Shown here: one piece after another, positions 21,044 to 33,322 of the stretch
Numbering within the stretch: the stretch's first letter is position 1
Layout: the number at the start of each line of letters is the position of its first letter
Assembly (NCBI RefSeq): GCF_900156465.1
Contig: NZ_LT707064.1
Coordinates: 2,202,501 to 2,266,500, forward strand
Direction: 5' to 3'
DNA length: 64,000 bases
Source of the DNA: Pseudomonas sp. 7SR1
GTDB taxonomy: Bacteria; Pseudomonadota; Gammaproteobacteria; Pseudomonadales; Pseudomonadaceae
Program-made: the position numbers and the translations under genes
The notes under the pieces: generated by a model
Told to the model about the DNA's origin: nothing
Seen by the model: the letters and a program-made list of their open reading frames with translations, nothing else
Databases searched by the model: none

Positions 21044-23149
21044 ATGGCTCGTACTACACCGATTAATCGCTACCGTAACATCGGTATCGTTGCTCACGTG
21101 GATGCTGGTAAGACCACCACCACCGAGCGCGTCCTTTTTTACACTGGCAAAAGTCACAAAATGGGCGAGGTGCATGATGGCGCCGCGACCACAGACTGGA
21201 TGGTGCAGGAGCAGGAGCGTGGTATTACCATTACTTCTGCTGCGATCACCGCCTTCTGGAAAGGTTCTGAGAAGCAGTACCCGCACGAGCATCGCTTCAA
21301 CGTTATCGATACCCCGGGCCACGTAGACTTCACCATTGAGGTTGAGCGTTCCCTGCGTGTGCTCGACGGCGCGGTAGTTGTGTTCTGTGGTACTTCGGGT
21401 GTTGAGCCCCAGTCGGAAACCGTATGGCGTCAGGCCAACAAGTACGGTGTTCCGCGTCTTGTTTATGTAAACAAGATGGACCGTGCTGGTGCCAACTTCC
21501 TGCGTGTGATCGGTCAGATCAAGCAGCGCTTGGGTCACACTCCGGTGCCGATCCAGCTGGCTATCGGTTCCGAAGACAACTTCCAGGGTCAGATCGATCT
21601 GATCAACATGCAAGCGGTCTACTGGAACGATTCCGACAAGGGCATGGTCCCTGTTCGCAAGGAAATTCCTGCTGAGCTGTTGGAAGAAGCCGAGCAATGG
21701 CGCAGCAACATGGTTGAGGCTGCGGCCGAAGCCAGCGAAGAGCTGATGAACAAGTACCTCGAAGGCGAAGAGCTCACCAACGAGGAAATCAAGGCCGCTC
21801 TGCGTCAGCGTACTATCGCTGGTGAGATCGTTCTGGCTGTTTGCGGTTCTTCCTTCAAAAACAAGGGCGTTCCCCTGGTTCTTGACGCCGTTATCGACTT
21901 CCTGCCTGCTCCAACCGACATTCCTGCTATCAAGGGTTCCAACCCGGATAACGAGGAAGAGGAAATGGAGCGTCACGCAAGTGACGACGAGCCGTTCGCG
22001 GCTCTGGCGTTCAAGATCGCTACCGACCCATTCGTGGGTACCTTGACCTTTGTTCGAGTCTACTCGGGCGTGTTGGCCTCCGGCGACGGCGTGATCAACT
22101 CGGTAAAAGGCAAGAAAGAGCGCGTGGGTCGTATGGTGCAGATGCACGCAAACGCCCGTGAAGAGATCAAGGAAGTACGCGCTGGCGACATCGCGGCCTT
22201 GATTGGCATGAAGGATGTCACCACTGGTGAAACTTTGTGCAACGCTGAGAAGCCGATCATCCTGGTTCGCATGGACTTCCCGGAGCCGGTTATTTCGGTT
22301 GCCGTTGAGCCTAAGACCAAGGACGACCAGGAAAAAATGGGTATCGCTCTGGGCAAGCTTGCTCAGGAAGACCCGTCTTTCCGCGTCAAGACCGATGAAG
22401 AGACTGGTCAGACGATCATCTCCGGCATGGGCGAGTTGCACCTGGACATCCTGGTTGACCGGATGCGCCGTGAGTTCAACGTCGAAGCCAACATCGGTAA
22501 GCCTCAGGTTTCCTATCGTGAGCGCATCACGAAGAGCTGTGAAATCGAAGGCAAGTTCGTTCGCCAGTCCGGCGGTCGTGGCCAGTTCGGTCACTGCTGG
22601 ATCCGTTTTGCACCGGCTGACGAAGGTCAGGAAGGTCTGCAATTCCTGAACGAAGTCGTAGGTGGTGTGGTTCCTAAGGAATACATCCCGGCGATCCAGA
22701 AAGGTATCGAAGAGCAGATGAAGAACGGCGTTGTCGCCGGCTATCCGCTGATCGGCCTGAAGGCAACTGTGTTCGATGGTTCTTACCATGACGTCGACTC
22801 CAACGAGATGGCGTTTAAGGTGGCTGCCTCCATGGCAACCAAGCAGCTGGCCCAGAAGGGTGGTGGTGAGTTGCTTGAGCCGATCATGGCGGTGGAAGTC
22901 GTTACGCCTGAAGACTACATGGGTGATGTCATGGGCGACCTTAACCGTCGTCGTGGCATGATTCTGGGTATGGAAGATACGGTTTCCGGCAAAGTGATTC
23001 GCGCTGAGGTTCCGTTGGGTGAAATGTTCGGTTACGCAACCGACGTTCGTTCCATGTCTCAGGGTCGCGCAAGCTACTCTATGGAATTCAAAAAATACAA
23101 CACAGCTCCGTCGCATATCGTCGAGACTGTTACCAAAAAGCAAGGCTGA
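21044..23149 (+). CDS. fusA: Elongation factor G
   Basis: 701 aa. GTPase that drives ribosomal translocation and, with RRF, recycling. The P-loop [10 protein letters not shown] is near residues 17-26, DTPGHVDF for switch II near 88-95 and NKMD near 142-145. The domain order G, II, III, IV, V is complete. It lies 30 nt after rpsG and 31 nt before tufA. Length and sequence match the main fusA1 type of Pseudomonas. Confidence 0.98.
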   Translation: MARTTPINRYRNIGIVAHVDAGKTTTTERVLFYTGKSHKMGEVHDGAATTDWMVQEQERGITITSAAITAFWKGSEKQYPHEHRFNVIDTPGHVDFTIEVERSLRVLDGAVVVFCGTSGVEPQSETVWRQANKYGVPRLVYVNKMDRAGANFLRVIGQIKQRLGHTPVPIQLAIGSEDNFQGQIDLINMQAVYWNDSDKGMVPVRKEIPAELLEEAEQWRSNMVEAAAEASEELMNKYLEGEELTNEEIKAALRQRTIAGEIVLAVCGSSFKNKGVPLVLDAVIDFLPAPTDIPAIKGSNPDNEEEEMERHASDDEPFAALAFKIATDPFVGTLTFVRVYSGVLASGDGVINSVKGKKERVGRMVQMHANAREEIKEVRAGDIAALIGMKDVTTGETLCNAEKPIILVRMDFPEPVISVAVEPKTKDDQEKMGIALGKLAQEDPSFRVKTDEETGQTIISGMGELHLDILVDRMRREFNVEANIGKPQVSYRERITKSCEIEGKFVRQSGGRGQFGHCWIRFAPADEGQEGLQFLNEVVGGVVPKEYIPAIQKGIEEQMKNGVVAGYPLIGLKATVFDGSYHDVDSNEMAFKVAASMATKQLAQKGGGELLEPIMAVEVVTPEDYMGDVMGDLNRRRGMILGMEDTVSGKVIRAEVPLGEMFGYATDVRSMSQGRASYSMEFKKYNTAPSHIVETVTKKQG

Positions 23150-23180
23150 TTCAGCCCCTTTAAGCTAGGAGTTAATTGTC

Positions 23181-24374
<1,194 letters not shown>

Positions 24375-24406
24375 GACTCTTATCAGAGTCAGCTTGATGA
24401 GTGAAG

Positions 24407-24433
24407 AAGCCCCCGCCTAGCGGGGGCTTTTTT
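24407..24433 (+). terminator. str operon terminator
   Basis: Stem aagcccccg / cgggggctt with loop cctag, followed by a T run (tttttta). Classic intrinsic terminator just 7 nt before the -35 of the next promoter. Confidence 0.93.
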
Positions 24434-24439
24434 ATTGAG

Positions 24440-24468
24440 TTGACACCTACCAGGGGGGTCTATAGAAT
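24440..24468 (+). promoter_or_regulatory. S10 operon promoter
   Basis: TTGACA (24440-24445, perfect), a 17-bp spacer and TAGAAT (24463-24468), followed by tgcgcc. 62 nt before rpsJ. One of the best sigma70 matches in the window and the likely main promoter of the S10-spc-alpha block. Confidence 0.85.
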
Positions 24469-24530
24469 TGCGCCTCCTTTTAACGGGCGTATTGCGCCCG
24501 GTGGGAATAGCAGCCGGAGTCTGAAATCCA

Positions 24531-24842
24531 ATGCAAAATCAGCAAATCCGTATCAGGTTGAAGGCTTTTGACCATCGCCTGATCGACCAATCCACCCAGG
24601 AAATCGTGGAAACCGCGAAGCGTACTGGTGCTCAAGTGCGTGGTCCAATTCCACTGCCTACCCGTAAAGAGCGGTTCACCGTTCTGGTCTCCCCGCACGT
24701 CAACAAAGACGCGCGTGACCAGTACGAGATCCGTACTCATAAGCGCGTTCTGGACATCGTCCAGCCAACGGATAAAACCGTTGATGCACTTATGAAGCTC
24801 GATCTTGCGGCCGGTGTGGAAGTGCAGATCAGCCTCGGCTAA
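24531..24842 (+). CDS. rpsJ: 30S ribosomal protein S10 (NusE)
   Basis: 103 aa. A 30S head protein that also acts as NusE with NusB on boxA and binds NusG. Conserved [17 protein letters not shown] and the C-terminal [16 protein letters not shown] are intact. First gene of the S10 operon, 80 nt before rplC. Confidence 0.99.
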
Positions 24843-24922
24843 GACTCGGTCTTGGTCGTGTAACGCTCTGAAATGGGCGGCCATAGCGGGTGAAAGCCCC
24901 GTACACTCATGAGGTTTACAAC

Positions 24923-25558
24923 ATGACTATTGGTGTAGTCGGTCGTAAATGCGGTATGACCCGTATTTTCACCGAAGAAGGTGTCTCCATTCCGGTCACG
25001 GTCATTGAGATCGAGCCGAATCGCGTCACCCAGTTCAAAACTGAAGAGACCGATGGCTATCGTGCAGTGCAAGTCACTGTCGGCGAGCGTCGTGCTTCGC
25101 GTGTAACAGCAGCTCAGGCTGGCCACTTCGCCAAGGCGAACGTTGCCGCTGGTCGTACCGTAATGGAATTCCGCCTTGAAGAAGGCGAGTACCAGGCCGG
25201 CGATCTGATCAAGGCCGAAATCTTCGCCGCTGGCCAACTGGTTGATGTAACCGGTCAGTCCAAGGGTAAAGGCTTCCAGGGTACGATCAAGCGTTGGAAC
25301 TTCCGCGGGCAAGATAACACCCACGGTAACTCCGTATCCCACCGCGTCCCAGGCTCTATCGGCCAGTGCCAGACTCCTGGTCGTGTATTCAAGGGCAAGA
25401 AAATGTCCGGTCATATGGGCGCTGAGCGCGTGACCGTGCAGTCCCTGGAAGTAGTGCGCGTGGACGCTGAACGCAATCTGTTGTTGGTCAAGGGCGCTGT
25501 TCCTGGCGCTACTGGCGGCAACGTGGTTGTACGTCCAGCAGCCAAGGCTCGCGGTTAA
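24923..25558 (+). CDS. rplC: 50S ribosomal protein L3
   Basis: 211 aa. It binds near the peptidyl-transferase centre and is an early assembly protein. The central loop ([16 protein letters not shown]) with Gln for methylation by PrmB is present. The frame is open upstream to 24890, but ATG 24923 gives the family start MTIGVVGRK. Confidence 0.98.
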   Translation: MTIGVVGRKCGMTRIFTEEGVSIPVTVIEIEPNRVTQFKTEETDGYRAVQVTVGERRASRVTAAQAGHFAKANVAAGRTVMEFRLEEGEYQAGDLIKAEIFAAGQLVDVTGQSKGKGFQGTIKRWNFRGQDNTHGNSVSHRVPGSIGQCQTPGRVFKGKKMSGHMGAERVTVQSLEVVRVDAERNLLLVKGAVPGATGGNVVVRPAAKARG

Positions 25559-25570
25559 GGGGAAGCTGAC

Positions 25571-26173
25571 ATGCAATTAAATGTAAATGACGCTCAAGCG
25601 ATCGAAGTTTCCGAACTGACATTTGGCGGCGAATTCAACGAGACGCTGGTTCACCAAGCAGTCGTGGCCTACATGGCTGGCGGCCGTCAAGGTAGCAAGC
25701 AGCAAAAGACCCGTTCCGACGTTTCCGGTGGCGGCAAGCGCCCATGGCGTCAGAAAGGTACTGGCCGTGCTCGTGCCGGTACTATCCGTAGCCCAATCTG
25801 GCGTGGCGGCGGTACCACTTTTGCAGCTCGTCCTCAGGATCACTCCCAAAAGCTGAACAAGAAGATGTATCGCGCAGCGATGCGTTCCATCCTTGCTGAG
25901 CTGGTGCGTACTGATCGTCTGGTCGTGGTTCAGGACTTCGCTGTCGAAGCACCGAAAACCAAAGATCTGCTGAACAAGCTCAATGGCATGGGTCTGACTG
26001 ATGTCCTGATCGTGTCCGATGCTGTTGATCAGAACCTGTACCTGGCTGCTCGCAACCTGCCACACGTCGATGTTCGTGACGTGCAGGGTTCCGATCCGGT
26101 CAGTCTGATCGCATACGACAAGGTGTTGATCACCGTGTCGGCCGTGAAGAAATTCGAGGAGCTGCTGGGATGA
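25571..26173 (+). CDS. rplD: 50S ribosomal protein L4
   Basis: 200 aa. It lines the exit tunnel and in E. coli represses the S10 operon. The tunnel loop ([20 protein letters not shown]) is intact and carries no obvious macrolide-resistance change. The stop overlaps the rplW start by 4 nt (ATGA). Confidence 0.98.
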
Positions 26174-26469
26174 ACCAGGAACGCGTATTTAAAGTTCTGC
26201 TTGGCCCGCACGTTTCCGAGAAGGCTACGGTTCTGGCAGACAAGAAAGGCCAGTTCGTTTTCAAGGTTGCTACCGACGCAACCAAGCTGGAAATCAAGAA
26301 GGCCGTCGAAAGCCTGTTCAGCGTGAAAGTAGAGCGCGTGACTACCCTGAATGTTCTGGGTAAGAGCAAGCGCACTGCTCGCGGTCTGGGCAAGCGCAAT
26401 GACTGGAAGAAGGCAGTTATCTCCCTTCAGCCAGGCCAAGATCTCGATTTCAGCAGCAGTGCTGAGTAA
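26170..26469 (+). CDS. rplW: 50S ribosomal protein L23
   Basis: 99 aa. It sits at the tunnel exit and docks trigger factor and SRP. The loop with the family residues ([15 protein letters not shown]) is present. The ATGA overlap with rplD implies translational coupling. Confidence 0.98.
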
Positions 26470-26483
26470 GGAAGGGGTGCATC

Positions 26484-27308
26484 ATGGCAATCGTTAAATG
26501 CAAACCGACTTCCCCTGGCCGCCGTTTTGTGGTCAAGGTGGTCAACCAGGAGCTGCATAAAGGCGCTCCTCACGCACCGCTGCTCGAGAAAAAATCGAAG
26601 TCTGGTGGTCGTAACAACAATGGCCGTATTACCACTCGTCACGTTGGTGGTGGTCATAAGCAGCATTATCGTCTGGTCGACTTCCGTCGCAACGACAAGG
26701 ATGGCATCGCTGCCACCGTCGAGCGTATCGAATACGATCCAAACCGTACTGCTCACATCGCCCTGCTGCTGTACGCAGATGGCGAGCGTCGCTACATCAT
26801 CGCCCCTAAAGGCGTGAGCGCTGGCGACCAGCTGATCTCTGGTGCTCTCGCACCGATCAAGCCGGGCAACGCTCTGCAACTGCGTAACATCCCAGTGGGT
26901 AGCACCGTGCACGGCATCGAACTGAAGCCAGGTAAAGGCGCGCAGATCGCTCGTTCCGCTGGCGCCTCGGCTCAGCTGATCGCTCGTGAAGGTGTGTACG
27001 TTACCCTGCGTCTGCGCTCCGGTGAGATGCGTAAAGTACTGGCTGAGTGCCGTGCGACCCTGGGTGAAGTCTCGAACTCCGAGCACAGCCTGCGTTCGTT
27101 GGGTAAAGCTGGTGCCAAGCGCTGGCGTGGCGTTCGCCCAACCGTTCGTGGTGTTGCCATGAACCCGGTTGACCACCCACATGGTGGTGGTGAAGGTCGT
27201 ACCTCTGGTGGTCGTCATCCGGTATCGCCATGGGGCTTCCCGACTAAGGGCGCGAAGACTCGTGGTAATAAGCGTACCGACAAAATGATCGTCCGTCGTC
27301 GCAAGTAA
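26484..27308 (+). CDS. rplB: 50S ribosomal protein L2
   Basis: 274 aa. Essential for subunit joining and for the peptidyl-transferase centre. The conserved [17 protein letters not shown] segment holding the hydroxylated/essential His lies near residues 223-239. N-terminal [10 protein letters not shown] is typical of the family. Confidence 0.99.
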   Translation: MAIVKCKPTSPGRRFVVKVVNQELHKGAPHAPLLEKKSKSGGRNNNGRITTRHVGGGHKQHYRLVDFRRNDKDGIAATVERIEYDPNRTAHIALLLYADGERRYIIAPKGVSAGDQLISGALAPIKPGNALQLRNIPVGSTVHGIELKPGKGAQIARSAGASAQLIAREGVYVTLRLRSGEMRKVLAECRATLGEVSNSEHSLRSLGKAGAKRWRGVRPTVRGVAMNPVDHPHGGGEGRTSGGRHPVSPWGFPTKGAKTRGNKRTDKMIVRRRK

Positions 27309-27324
27309 ATAGAGGGATACGACA

Positions 27325-27600
27325 GTGCCACGTTCTCTGAAAAAAGGTCCTTTTATTGATCTTCACCTACTGAAGAAGATCGAAGTGGCGGCGGAAAAGA
27401 ACGATCGCAAACCAGTTAAGACCTGGTCGCGTCGTTCGATGATCCTGCCACAGATGGTCGGTCTGACCATCGCTGTACACAACGGTCGCCAGCACGTCCC
27501 AGTTCTCGTGAACGAAGACATGGTCGGCCACAAACTGGGCGAGTTCGCCGGTACCCGCACATACCGTGGGCACGTGGCTGACAAGAAAGCCAAGCGTTAA
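27325..27600 (+). CDS. rpsS: 30S ribosomal protein S19
   Basis: 91 aa with a GTG start after agagggatacgaca. A head protein next to the A-site tRNA. Conserved [11 protein letters not shown] and the [12 protein letters not shown] motif are present. Confidence 0.98.
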
Positions 27601-27611
27601 GGGGTAAGGAA

Positions 27612-27944
27612 ATGGAAGTAGCCGCTAAGTTGTCGGGCGCTCGAATCTCCGCCCAGAAAGCCCGCTTGGTCGCCGACCAGATCCGCGGGAAGAAGGTGGG
27701 CGAAGCGCTCAACCTGTTGGCTTTCAGCAGTAAGAAAGCCGCCGAGATCATGAAAAAAGTGCTGGAGTCGGCCGTAGCCAACGCCGAGCATAACGAAGGC
27801 GCAGACGTTGATGATCTGAAGGTCAGCACCGTTTTCGTTAACGAAGGGCGTTCGCTGAAGCGCATCATGCCACGTGCCAAAGGCCGTGCTGATCGCATCG
27901 TCAAGCGGTCTTGCCATATCACTGTCAAGGTTGCTGACAAGTAA
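27612..27944 (+). CDS. rplV: 50S ribosomal protein L22
   Basis: 110 aa. Its hairpin reaches into the exit tunnel. The tip region [17 protein letters not shown] near residues 79-95 is unaltered. A Shine-Dalgarno (aaggaa) precedes it. Confidence 0.98.
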
Positions 27945-27957
27945 CGGAGTCGAAGAG

Positions 27958-28644
27958 ATGGGTCAGAAAGTACATCCCATTGGCATTCGCCTGGGAATCG
28001 TCAAGGAGCACACCTCCGTCTGGTACGCAGACGGTCGGACTTATGCGGACTACTTGTTCGCTGATCTGAAGGTGCGTGAGTATCTCCAAGACAAACTAAA
28101 AAGCGCGTCCGTAAGCCGTATCGATATCCATCGTCCGGCTCAGACAGCACGTATCACCATCCACACCGCTCGCCCAGGTATCGTTATCGGGAAGAAAGGT
28201 GAAGATGTTGAGAAACTGCGTCAGGACCTGACCAAGCAAATGGGTGTGCCTGTGCACATCAATATCGAAGAGATCCGCAAGCCGGAGCTCGACGGTATGC
28301 TGGTTGCGCAGAGCGTAGCTCAGCAGCTGGAGCGTCGCGTAATGTTCCGTCGCGCTATGAAGCGCGCTGTACAGAACGCCATTCGCATTGGTGCCAAAGG
28401 CATCAAAATCCAAGTGAGCGGTCGTCTCGGCGGTGCTGAAATCGCACGTACTGAATGGTATCGCGAAGGTCGTGTGCCACTGCACACCCTGCGTGCCGAC
28501 ATCGACTATGCCAACTACGAAGCTCACACCACCTACGGTGTGATCGGTGTAAAGGTTTGGATCTTCAAAGGCGAAGTAATTGGTGGTCGCCAAGAAGAGC
28601 TGAAGCCACAAGCACCAGCGCCTCGTAAAAAAGCTGCTAAGTAA
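27958..28644 (+). CDS. rpsC: 30S ribosomal protein S3
   Basis: 228 aa. With S4 and S5 it lines the mRNA entry channel and has helicase activity. The KH domain with [12 protein letters not shown] (about residues 80-91) is present. ATG 27958 (MGQKVHPIG) is chosen over an open upstream extension that runs into rplV. Confidence 0.98.
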   Translation: MGQKVHPIGIRLGIVKEHTSVWYADGRTYADYLFADLKVREYLQDKLKSASVSRIDIHRPAQTARITIHTARPGIVIGKKGEDVEKLRQDLTKQMGVPVHINIEEIRKPELDGMLVAQSVAQQLERRVMFRRAMKRAVQNAIRIGAKGIKIQVSGRLGGAEIARTEWYREGRVPLHTLRADIDYANYEAHTTYGVIGVKVWIFKGEVIGGRQEELKPQAPAPRKKAAK

Positions 28645-28656
28645 GGGGTACGCCAA

Positions 28657-29070
28657 ATGTTGCAACCAAAGCGTACGAAGTTCCGCAAGCAGATGACCGG
28701 TCACAACCGTGGCCTGGCATTGCGCGGTAGCAAAGTCAGCTTCGGCGAGTTCGCGCTGAAGTCTGTTGCTCGTGGTCGTCTCACCGCTCGTCAGATCGAG
28801 TCGGCACGTCGTGCTCTGACCCGTCACGTAAAACGTGGCGGCAAGATCTGGATCCGTGTGTTCCCGGACAAGCCTGTCACCAAGAAGCCTCTCGAAGTGC
28901 GGATGGGTAAAGGTAAGGGTAACGTGGAATACTGGGTTGCCCAGATTCAGCCAGGCAAAGTCCTGTATGAAATCGAGGGTGTTTCTGAAGAGCTGGCGCG
29001 TGAGGCTTTCGCCCTGGCTGCTGCAAAGCTGCCGCTCGCCACCTCCTTTGTTAAACGGACGGTGATGTGA
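28657..29070 (+). CDS. rplP: 50S ribosomal protein L16
   Basis: 137 aa. It shapes the A-site tRNA pocket in 50S. The motif with the hydroxylated Arg ([19 protein letters not shown]) is present. The stop overlaps the rpmC start by one base (tgatg). Confidence 0.98.
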
Positions 29071-29261
29071 TGAAAGCGAATGAACTTCGTGAAAAATCCG
29101 CACAGCAGCTGAACGAGCAACTGCTCGGCCTGCTGCGCGACCAGTTCAATCTGCGTATGCAGAAGGCAACTGGCCAGTTGGGGCAGTCTCATCTGCTCTC
29201 GCAAGTTAAGCGTGACATCGCTCGCGTGAAAACTGTGCTCAACCAGCAGGCAGGTAAGTAA
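29070..29261 (+). CDS. rpmC: 50S ribosomal protein L29
   Basis: 63 aa, two long helices. It lies near the tunnel exit beside L23. ATG 29070 ([10 protein letters not shown]) is used; GTG directly upstream at 29067 is in frame but would add one residue. It is coupled to rplP by the overlap. Confidence 0.96.
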
Positions 29262-29263
29262 TC

Positions 29264-29530
29264 ATGGCAGAAGCCGAAAAAACTGTCCGTACGCTGACTG
29301 GCCGTGTTGTCAGCGACAAGATGGACAAAACCATCACCGTTCTGATCGAGCGTCGCGTAAAGCACCCGATCTACGGTAAATACGTTAAGCGTTCGACTAA
29401 GCTGCACGCGCACGACGAAACCAATCAGTGCCACATCGGCGACAAGGTCACTATTCGTGAAACCCGTCCGATGGCCAAGACCAAATCTTGGGCGCTGGTT
29501 GATGTTCTCGAACGCGCTGTGGAAGTCTAA
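29264..29530 (+). CDS. rpsQ: 30S ribosomal protein S17
   Basis: 88 aa OB-fold protein needed early in 30S assembly. Family motifs [14 protein letters not shown] and [16 protein letters not shown] are seen. It starts two bases after the rpmC stop. Confidence 0.98.
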   Translation: MAEAEKTVRTLTGRVVSDKMDKTITVLIERRVKHPIYGKYVKRSTKLHAHDETNQCHIGDKVTIRETRPMAKTKSWALVDVLERAVEV

Positions 29531-29553
29531 GGGCTAGGGGTCGGAGAAATTAT

Positions 29554-29922
29554 ATGATTCAGACTCAATCCATGCTTGATGTGGCCGATAACAGCGGCGC
29601 TCGCCGCGTTATGTGCATCAAGGTGCTGGGTGGCTCCCATCGTCGTTACGCTGCAATTGGCGACATCATCAAGGTTACCGTCAAGGAAGCAATTCCTCGC
29701 GGTAAGGTGAAGAAAGGCCAAGTGATGACTGCTGTTGTAGTCCGCACTCGCCATGGTGTTCGTCGTGCAGACGGCTCCATCATCCGCTTTGATGGCAACG
29801 CTGCTGTTCTGTTGAACAACAAGCAAGAGCCAATCGGCACCCGTATCTTTGGGCCAGTGACCCGTGAACTTCGTACTGAGAAGTTCATGAAGATCGTCTC
29901 GCTCGCCCCAGAAGTGCTGTAA
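29554..29922 (+). CDS. rplN: 50S ribosomal protein L14
   Basis: 122 aa. It sits at the subunit interface and takes part in bridge B5/B8; it also binds the silencing factor Rsf[18 protein letters not shown] is the typical start. Strong Shine-Dalgarno tcggagaa. Confidence 0.99.
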   Translation: MIQTQSMLDVADNSGARRVMCIKVLGGSHRRYAAIGDIIKVTVKEAIPRGKVKKGQVMTAVVVRTRHGVRRADGSIIRFDGNAAVLLNNKQEPIGTRIFGPVTRELRTEKFMKIVSLAPEVL

Positions 29923-29933
29923 GGAGATCCGAC

Positions 29934-30248
29934 ATGCAAAAGATTCGTCGTGACGACGAGATCATCGTGATCGCCGGCAAAGACAAGGGCAAGCGCGGTA
30001 AGGTGCTTAAGGTTCTCGCTGACAACCGTCTGGTTGTTGGTGGTCTGAACCTGGTCAAGCGTCATACCAAGCCTAACCCGATGTCGGGCGTACAGGGCGG
30101 TATCGTCGAGAAAGAAGCGCCACTGCACGCTTCCAACGTCGCCATTTTCAACGGCGAAACCAACAAGGCTGACCGCGTTGGTTTCAAAGTAGAAGACGGC
30201 AAAAAAATTCGTGTCTTCAAGTCGACCCAAAAAGCGGTTGATGCTTGA
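29934..30248 (+). CDS. rplX: 50S ribosomal protein L24
   Basis: 104 aa with a KOW domain at the N-terminus ([19 protein letters not shown]). An initiator protein of 50S assembly. Shine-Dalgarno aaggag lies 7 nt before the start. Confidence 0.98.
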   Translation: MQKIRRDDEIIVIAGKDKGKRGKVLKVLADNRLVVGGLNLVKRHTKPNPMSGVQGGIVEKEAPLHASNVAIFNGETNKADRVGFKVEDGKKIRVFKSTQKAVDA

Positions 30249-30268
30249 ACACTGCTAGGTAGAAGACC

Positions 30269-30808
30269 ATGGCACGACTGAAAGAGATTTACCGGAAGGA
30301 AATCGCACCGAAGCTTAAGGAAGAACTTAAGCTGGCGAACGTGATGGAAGTTCCGCGCATTACCAAGATCACCCTGAACATGGGTCTGGGCGAAGCGATC
30401 GGCGACAAAAAAGTCATCGAGCACGCGGTAGCTGACCTGGAGAAGATCACCGGCCAGAAAGTCGTTGTGACTCACGCTCGCAAATCCATCGCTGGCTTCA
30501 AAGTCCGTGAAGGTTGGCCGATCGGTGTCAAAGTGACCCTGCGTCGCGATCGTATGTATGAGTTCCTGGATCGTCTGCTGTCGATCTCCCTGCCTCGGGT
30601 TCGCGACTTCCGCGGCCTGAATGCCAAGTCCTTCGACGGTCGTGGCAACTACAGCATGGGCGTGAAAGAGCAGATCATTTTCCCGGAAATCGATTACGAC
30701 AAGATCGATGCTCTGCGCGGTCTGGACATTACCCTGACCACCACTGCCAAATCGGATGACGAAGGTCGCGCTCTGCTGCGTGCTTTCAAATTCCCGTTCC
30801 GCAACTGA
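30269..30808 (+). CDS. rplE: 50S ribosomal protein L5
   Basis: 179 aa. It binds 5S rRNA in the central protuberance and touches the P-site tRNA. Family motifs [16 protein letters not shown] and [16 protein letters not shown] are intact. Confidence 0.99.
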   Translation: MARLKEIYRKEIAPKLKEELKLANVMEVPRITKITLNMGLGEAIGDKKVIEHAVADLEKITGQKVVVTHARKSIAGFKVREGWPIGVKVTLRRDRMYEFLDRLLSISLPRVRDFRGLNAKSFDGRGNYSMGVKEQIIFPEIDYDKIDALRGLDITLTTTAKSDDEGRALLRAFKFPFRN

Positions 30809-30821
30809 TTGGAGTAGGAAA

Positions 30822-31127
30822 ATGGCCAAGAAGAGCATGAAGAACCGTGAGCTGAAGCGTCAGCTCACCGTTGCCAAGTACGCCGCCAAGCGTGCAGCGC
30901 TTAAAGCTATCATCGTTGATCTGAACGCAAGTCCAGAAGCACGCTGGGAAGCTACCGTAGCACTGCAGAAGCAGCCACGTGACGCAAGCGCCTCGCGCAT
31001 GCGTAACCGCTGCCGCCTGACTGGTCGTCCGCATGGCGTGTACCGCAAGTTCGGCCTGGGCCGTAACATGCTGCGTCAAGCTGCAATGCGTGGTGACGTT
31101 CCAGGTCTGGTCAAAGCCAGCTGGTAA
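30822..31127 (+). CDS. rpsN: 30S ribosomal protein S14
   Basis: 101 aa. It is the long form without the CxxC zinc motif, the standard in Pseudomonas. The C-terminal signature [19 protein letters not shown] matches the family. ATG 30822 follows ggagtaggaaa; an open extension upstream overlaps rplE and is rejected. Confidence 0.98.
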   Translation: MAKKSMKNRELKRQLTVAKYAAKRAALKAIIVDLNASPEARWEATVALQKQPRDASASRMRNRCRLTGRPHGVYRKFGLGRNMLRQAAMRGDVPGLVKASW

Positions 31128-31143
31128 GCACTGTCAAAGTCTC

Positions 31144-31216
31144 GGTGGTCAGGGTCTCAGGATCCTGACCACCGGTGGCCTTGAAGCCGAATCAAGCCCC
31201 TTTTGGGGCTTGATTC
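31144..31216 (+). terminator. Two hairpins in the rpsN-rpsH gap
   Basis: Hairpin 1 is ggtggtcagg / cctgaccacc (31144-31173). Hairpin 2 is a perfect 12-bp stem gaatcaagcccc / ggggcttgattc with a tttt loop (31189-31216), followed only by attt. Together they could slow or partially stop transcription between two halves of the spc operon. The 3' arm of hairpin 2 contains the -35 of the promoter at 31210. Confidence 0.6.
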
Positions 31217-31238
31217 ATTTCTGGGGTGTGTCTAGAAT
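31210..31238 (+). promoter_or_regulatory. Internal spc-operon promoter upstream of rpsH
   Basis: TTGATT (31210-31215), a 17-bp spacer and TAGAAT (31233-31238), followed by gaccggctcgcc. It lies 98 nt before rpsH and its -35 falls inside the descending arm of a hairpin. The -10 and GC-rich discriminator are like those of the rpsJ and tRNA-tufB promoters in this window. Confidence 0.65.
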
Positions 31239-31336
31239 GACCGGCTCGCCTGAGCCCGTGTTTTTCATGCCCGGAGTTTCTCGGCGACACGTAGTAGCCG
31301 TAAGGCTAATTTTTTTGCATTAGGAGCGTCTAGCCC

Positions 31337-31729
31337 ATGAGTATGCAGGACCCGTTAGCGGACATGCTAACTCGAATCCGTAATGCCCAGATGGCTGAAA
31401 AGTCCGTCGTAAGCATGCCGTCTTCCACGTTGAAGGTGGCTGTAGCAAAAGTCCTGAAGGACGAAGGTTACATCGCGGGTTATCAGATCAGCAGCGAAAT
31501 CAAGCCTCTGCTGTCCATCGAGCTGAAATACTTCGAAGGCCGTCCGGTCATCGAGGAAGTGAAGCGCGTTAGCCGTCCAGGCCTGCGTCAGTACAAGTCC
31601 GTCGAGGAGTTGCCGAAAGTTCGCGGCGGTCTGGGCGTGTCTATCGTCTCCACCAACAAGGGTGTGATGACTGATCGTGCTGCGCGCGCTGCCGGTGTCG
31701 GCGGCGAAGTTCTTTGCACTGTGTTCTAA
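31337..31729 (+). CDS. rpsH: 30S ribosomal protein S8
   Basis: 130 aa. It binds helix 21 of 16S rRNA and in E. coli represses the spc operon. [18 protein letters not shown] is the usual start, and the C-terminal [11 protein letters not shown] is conserved. It lies 209 nt from rpsN, an unusually wide gap for this operon. Confidence 0.99.
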   Translation: MSMQDPLADMLTRIRNAQMAEKSVVSMPSSTLKVAVAKVLKDEGYIAGYQISSEIKPLLSIELKYFEGRPVIEEVKRVSRPGLRQYKSVEELPKVRGGLGVSIVSTNKGVMTDRAARAAGVGGEVLCTVF

Positions 31730-31741
31730 GGGGGGATAAGC

Positions 31742-32275
31742 ATGTCTCGCGTCGCTAAGAACCCCGTTAAGCTGCCAGCCGGTGTCGAAGTCAAATTCGC
31801 AGGCCAACAGCTTTCGGTGAAGGGTGCCAAGGGCACTCTTGAACTGAACATCCATTCGTCCGTTGAGATCGTTCAGGAAGCCGGTGAGCTGCGTTTTGCT
31901 GCTCGCAATGGCGACCAACAGACTCGCGCAATGGCTGGTACCACTCGTGCGTTGGTAAACAACATGGTCCAAGGCGTAAGCCAAGGCTTCGAGCGCAAGC
32001 TCCAGCTGGTCGGTGTTGGTTACAAAGCGCAAGCAAAAGGCTCGGTTCTGAACCTGGCTCTTGGCTTCTCGCACCCAGTGGATTACGAACTGCCGGATGG
32101 CATCACCGCTGAGACTCCTAGCCAGACCGATATCCTGATCAAGGGCATCGACAAGCAGCTGGTAGGTCAAGTGGCCGCCGAGATCCGCGACTTCCGTCCA
32201 CCAGAGCCGTACAAAGGCAAAGGTGTGCGCTACGCGGACGAAGTCGTCCGTCGTAAAGAAGCCAAGAAGAAGTAG
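31742..32275 (+). CDS. rplF: 50S ribosomal protein L6
   Basis: 177 aa with two homologous domains. It lies near the sarcin-ricin loop. The C-terminal [16 protein letters not shown] signature near residues 153-168 is intact. Confidence 0.99.
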   Translation: MSRVAKNPVKLPAGVEVKFAGQQLSVKGAKGTLELNIHSSVEIVQEAGELRFAARNGDQQTRAMAGTTRALVNNMVQGVSQGFERKLQLVGVGYKAQAKGSVLNLALGFSHPVDYELPDGITAETPSQTDILIKGIDKQLVGQVAAEIRDFRPPEPYKGKGVRYADEVVRRKEAKKK

Positions 32276-32285
32276 GGCATAGCAA

Positions 32286-32636
32286 ATGACCGACAAAAAA
32301 GTTACTCGACTGCGTCGCGCTCGCAAAGCACGCCTGAAAATGCACGAACTCGAAGTCGTGCGTCTCTGCGTGTTCCGCTCTTCGCAGCACATCTACGCCC
32401 AGGTCATTTCGGCCGACGGCAACAAAGTCCTGGCAAGTGCCTCGACTTTGGATAAAGAACTGCGTGATGGTGCTACCGGCAACATCGACGCGGCCACTAA
32501 GGTTGGCCAGCTGGTCGCTACGCGTGCTAAAGCCGCTGGCGTCTCGCAGGTGGCTTTCGACCGCTCTGGCTTCAAGTACCACGGCCGCGTCAAGGCGCTG
32601 GCTGATGCTGCTCGTGAAGCTGGGCTGGAGTTCTAA
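32286..32636 (+). CDS. rplR: 50S ribosomal protein L18
   Basis: 116 aa. It binds 5S rRNA with L5 and L25. Family motifs [11 protein letters not shown] and [20 protein letters not shown] are present. Confidence 0.98.
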   Translation: MTDKKVTRLRRARKARLKMHELEVVRLCVFRSSQHIYAQVISADGNKVLASASTLDKELRDGATGNIDAATKVGQLVATRAKAAGVSQVAFDRSGFKYHGRVKALADAAREAGLEF

Positions 32637-32639
32637 GTT

Positions 32640-33140
32640 ATGTCCAATAACGACCAAAAGCGCGACGAAGGCTACATCGAGAAGCTGGTTCAAGTTAACC
32701 GCGTAGCCAAAACCGTAAAAGGCGGCCGTATCTTCACTTTCACCGCGTTGACCGTGGTAGGTGATGGCAAGGGCCGTGTTGGCTTCGGCCGTGGCAAGTC
32801 GCGTGAAGTGCCTGCTGCGATCCAGAAGGCAATGGAAGCTGCTCGCCGCAACATGATCCAGGTTGATCTGAACGGCACCACTCTGCAGTACGCAATGAAG
32901 TCTGCCCATGGCGCTTCGAAGGTGTACATGCAGCCTGCTTCTGAAGGTACCGGTATCATCGCCGGCGGCGCCATGCGTGCTGTCCTCGAGGTTGCTGGCG
33001 TTCAGAACGTTCTGGCCAAGTGCTACGGCTCGACTAACCCTGTAAACGTGGTTCACGCCACTTTCAAGGGCTTGAAGGCTATGCAGTCTCCTGAATCCAT
33101 TGCCGCCAAGCGTGGCAAAAGCGTCAAGGAGATCTTCTGA
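32640..33140 (+). CDS. rpsE: 30S ribosomal protein S5
   Basis: 166 aa. It lines the mRNA entry channel and influences accuracy. The loop where spectinomycin-resistance changes arise (VAKTVKGGR) is wild type. It starts three bases after the rplR stop. Confidence 0.99.
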
Positions 33141-33142
33141 TC

Positions 33143-33319
33143 ATGGCTACCGTAAAAGTTACGCTGATCAAAAGCATGACCGGCCGCATCCCTAACCACA
33201 AACTGTGCGTTAAGGGTCTGGGTCTGCGTCGCATCGGTCACACTGTAGAAGTCCAGGATACTCCCGAGAACCGCGGGATGATCAACAAGGCTTACTACAT
33301 GCTGCGTGTCGAGGGTTAA
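33143..33319 (+). CDS. rpmD: 50S ribosomal protein L30
   Basis: 58 aa, translated by hand from ATG 33143 ([16 protein letters not shown]) to TAA 33317-33319. A small 50S protein of the standard length. It is placed between rpsE and rplO as in all related operons. The start lies two bases after the rpsE stop. Confidence 0.97.
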
Positions 33320-33322
33320 TCG

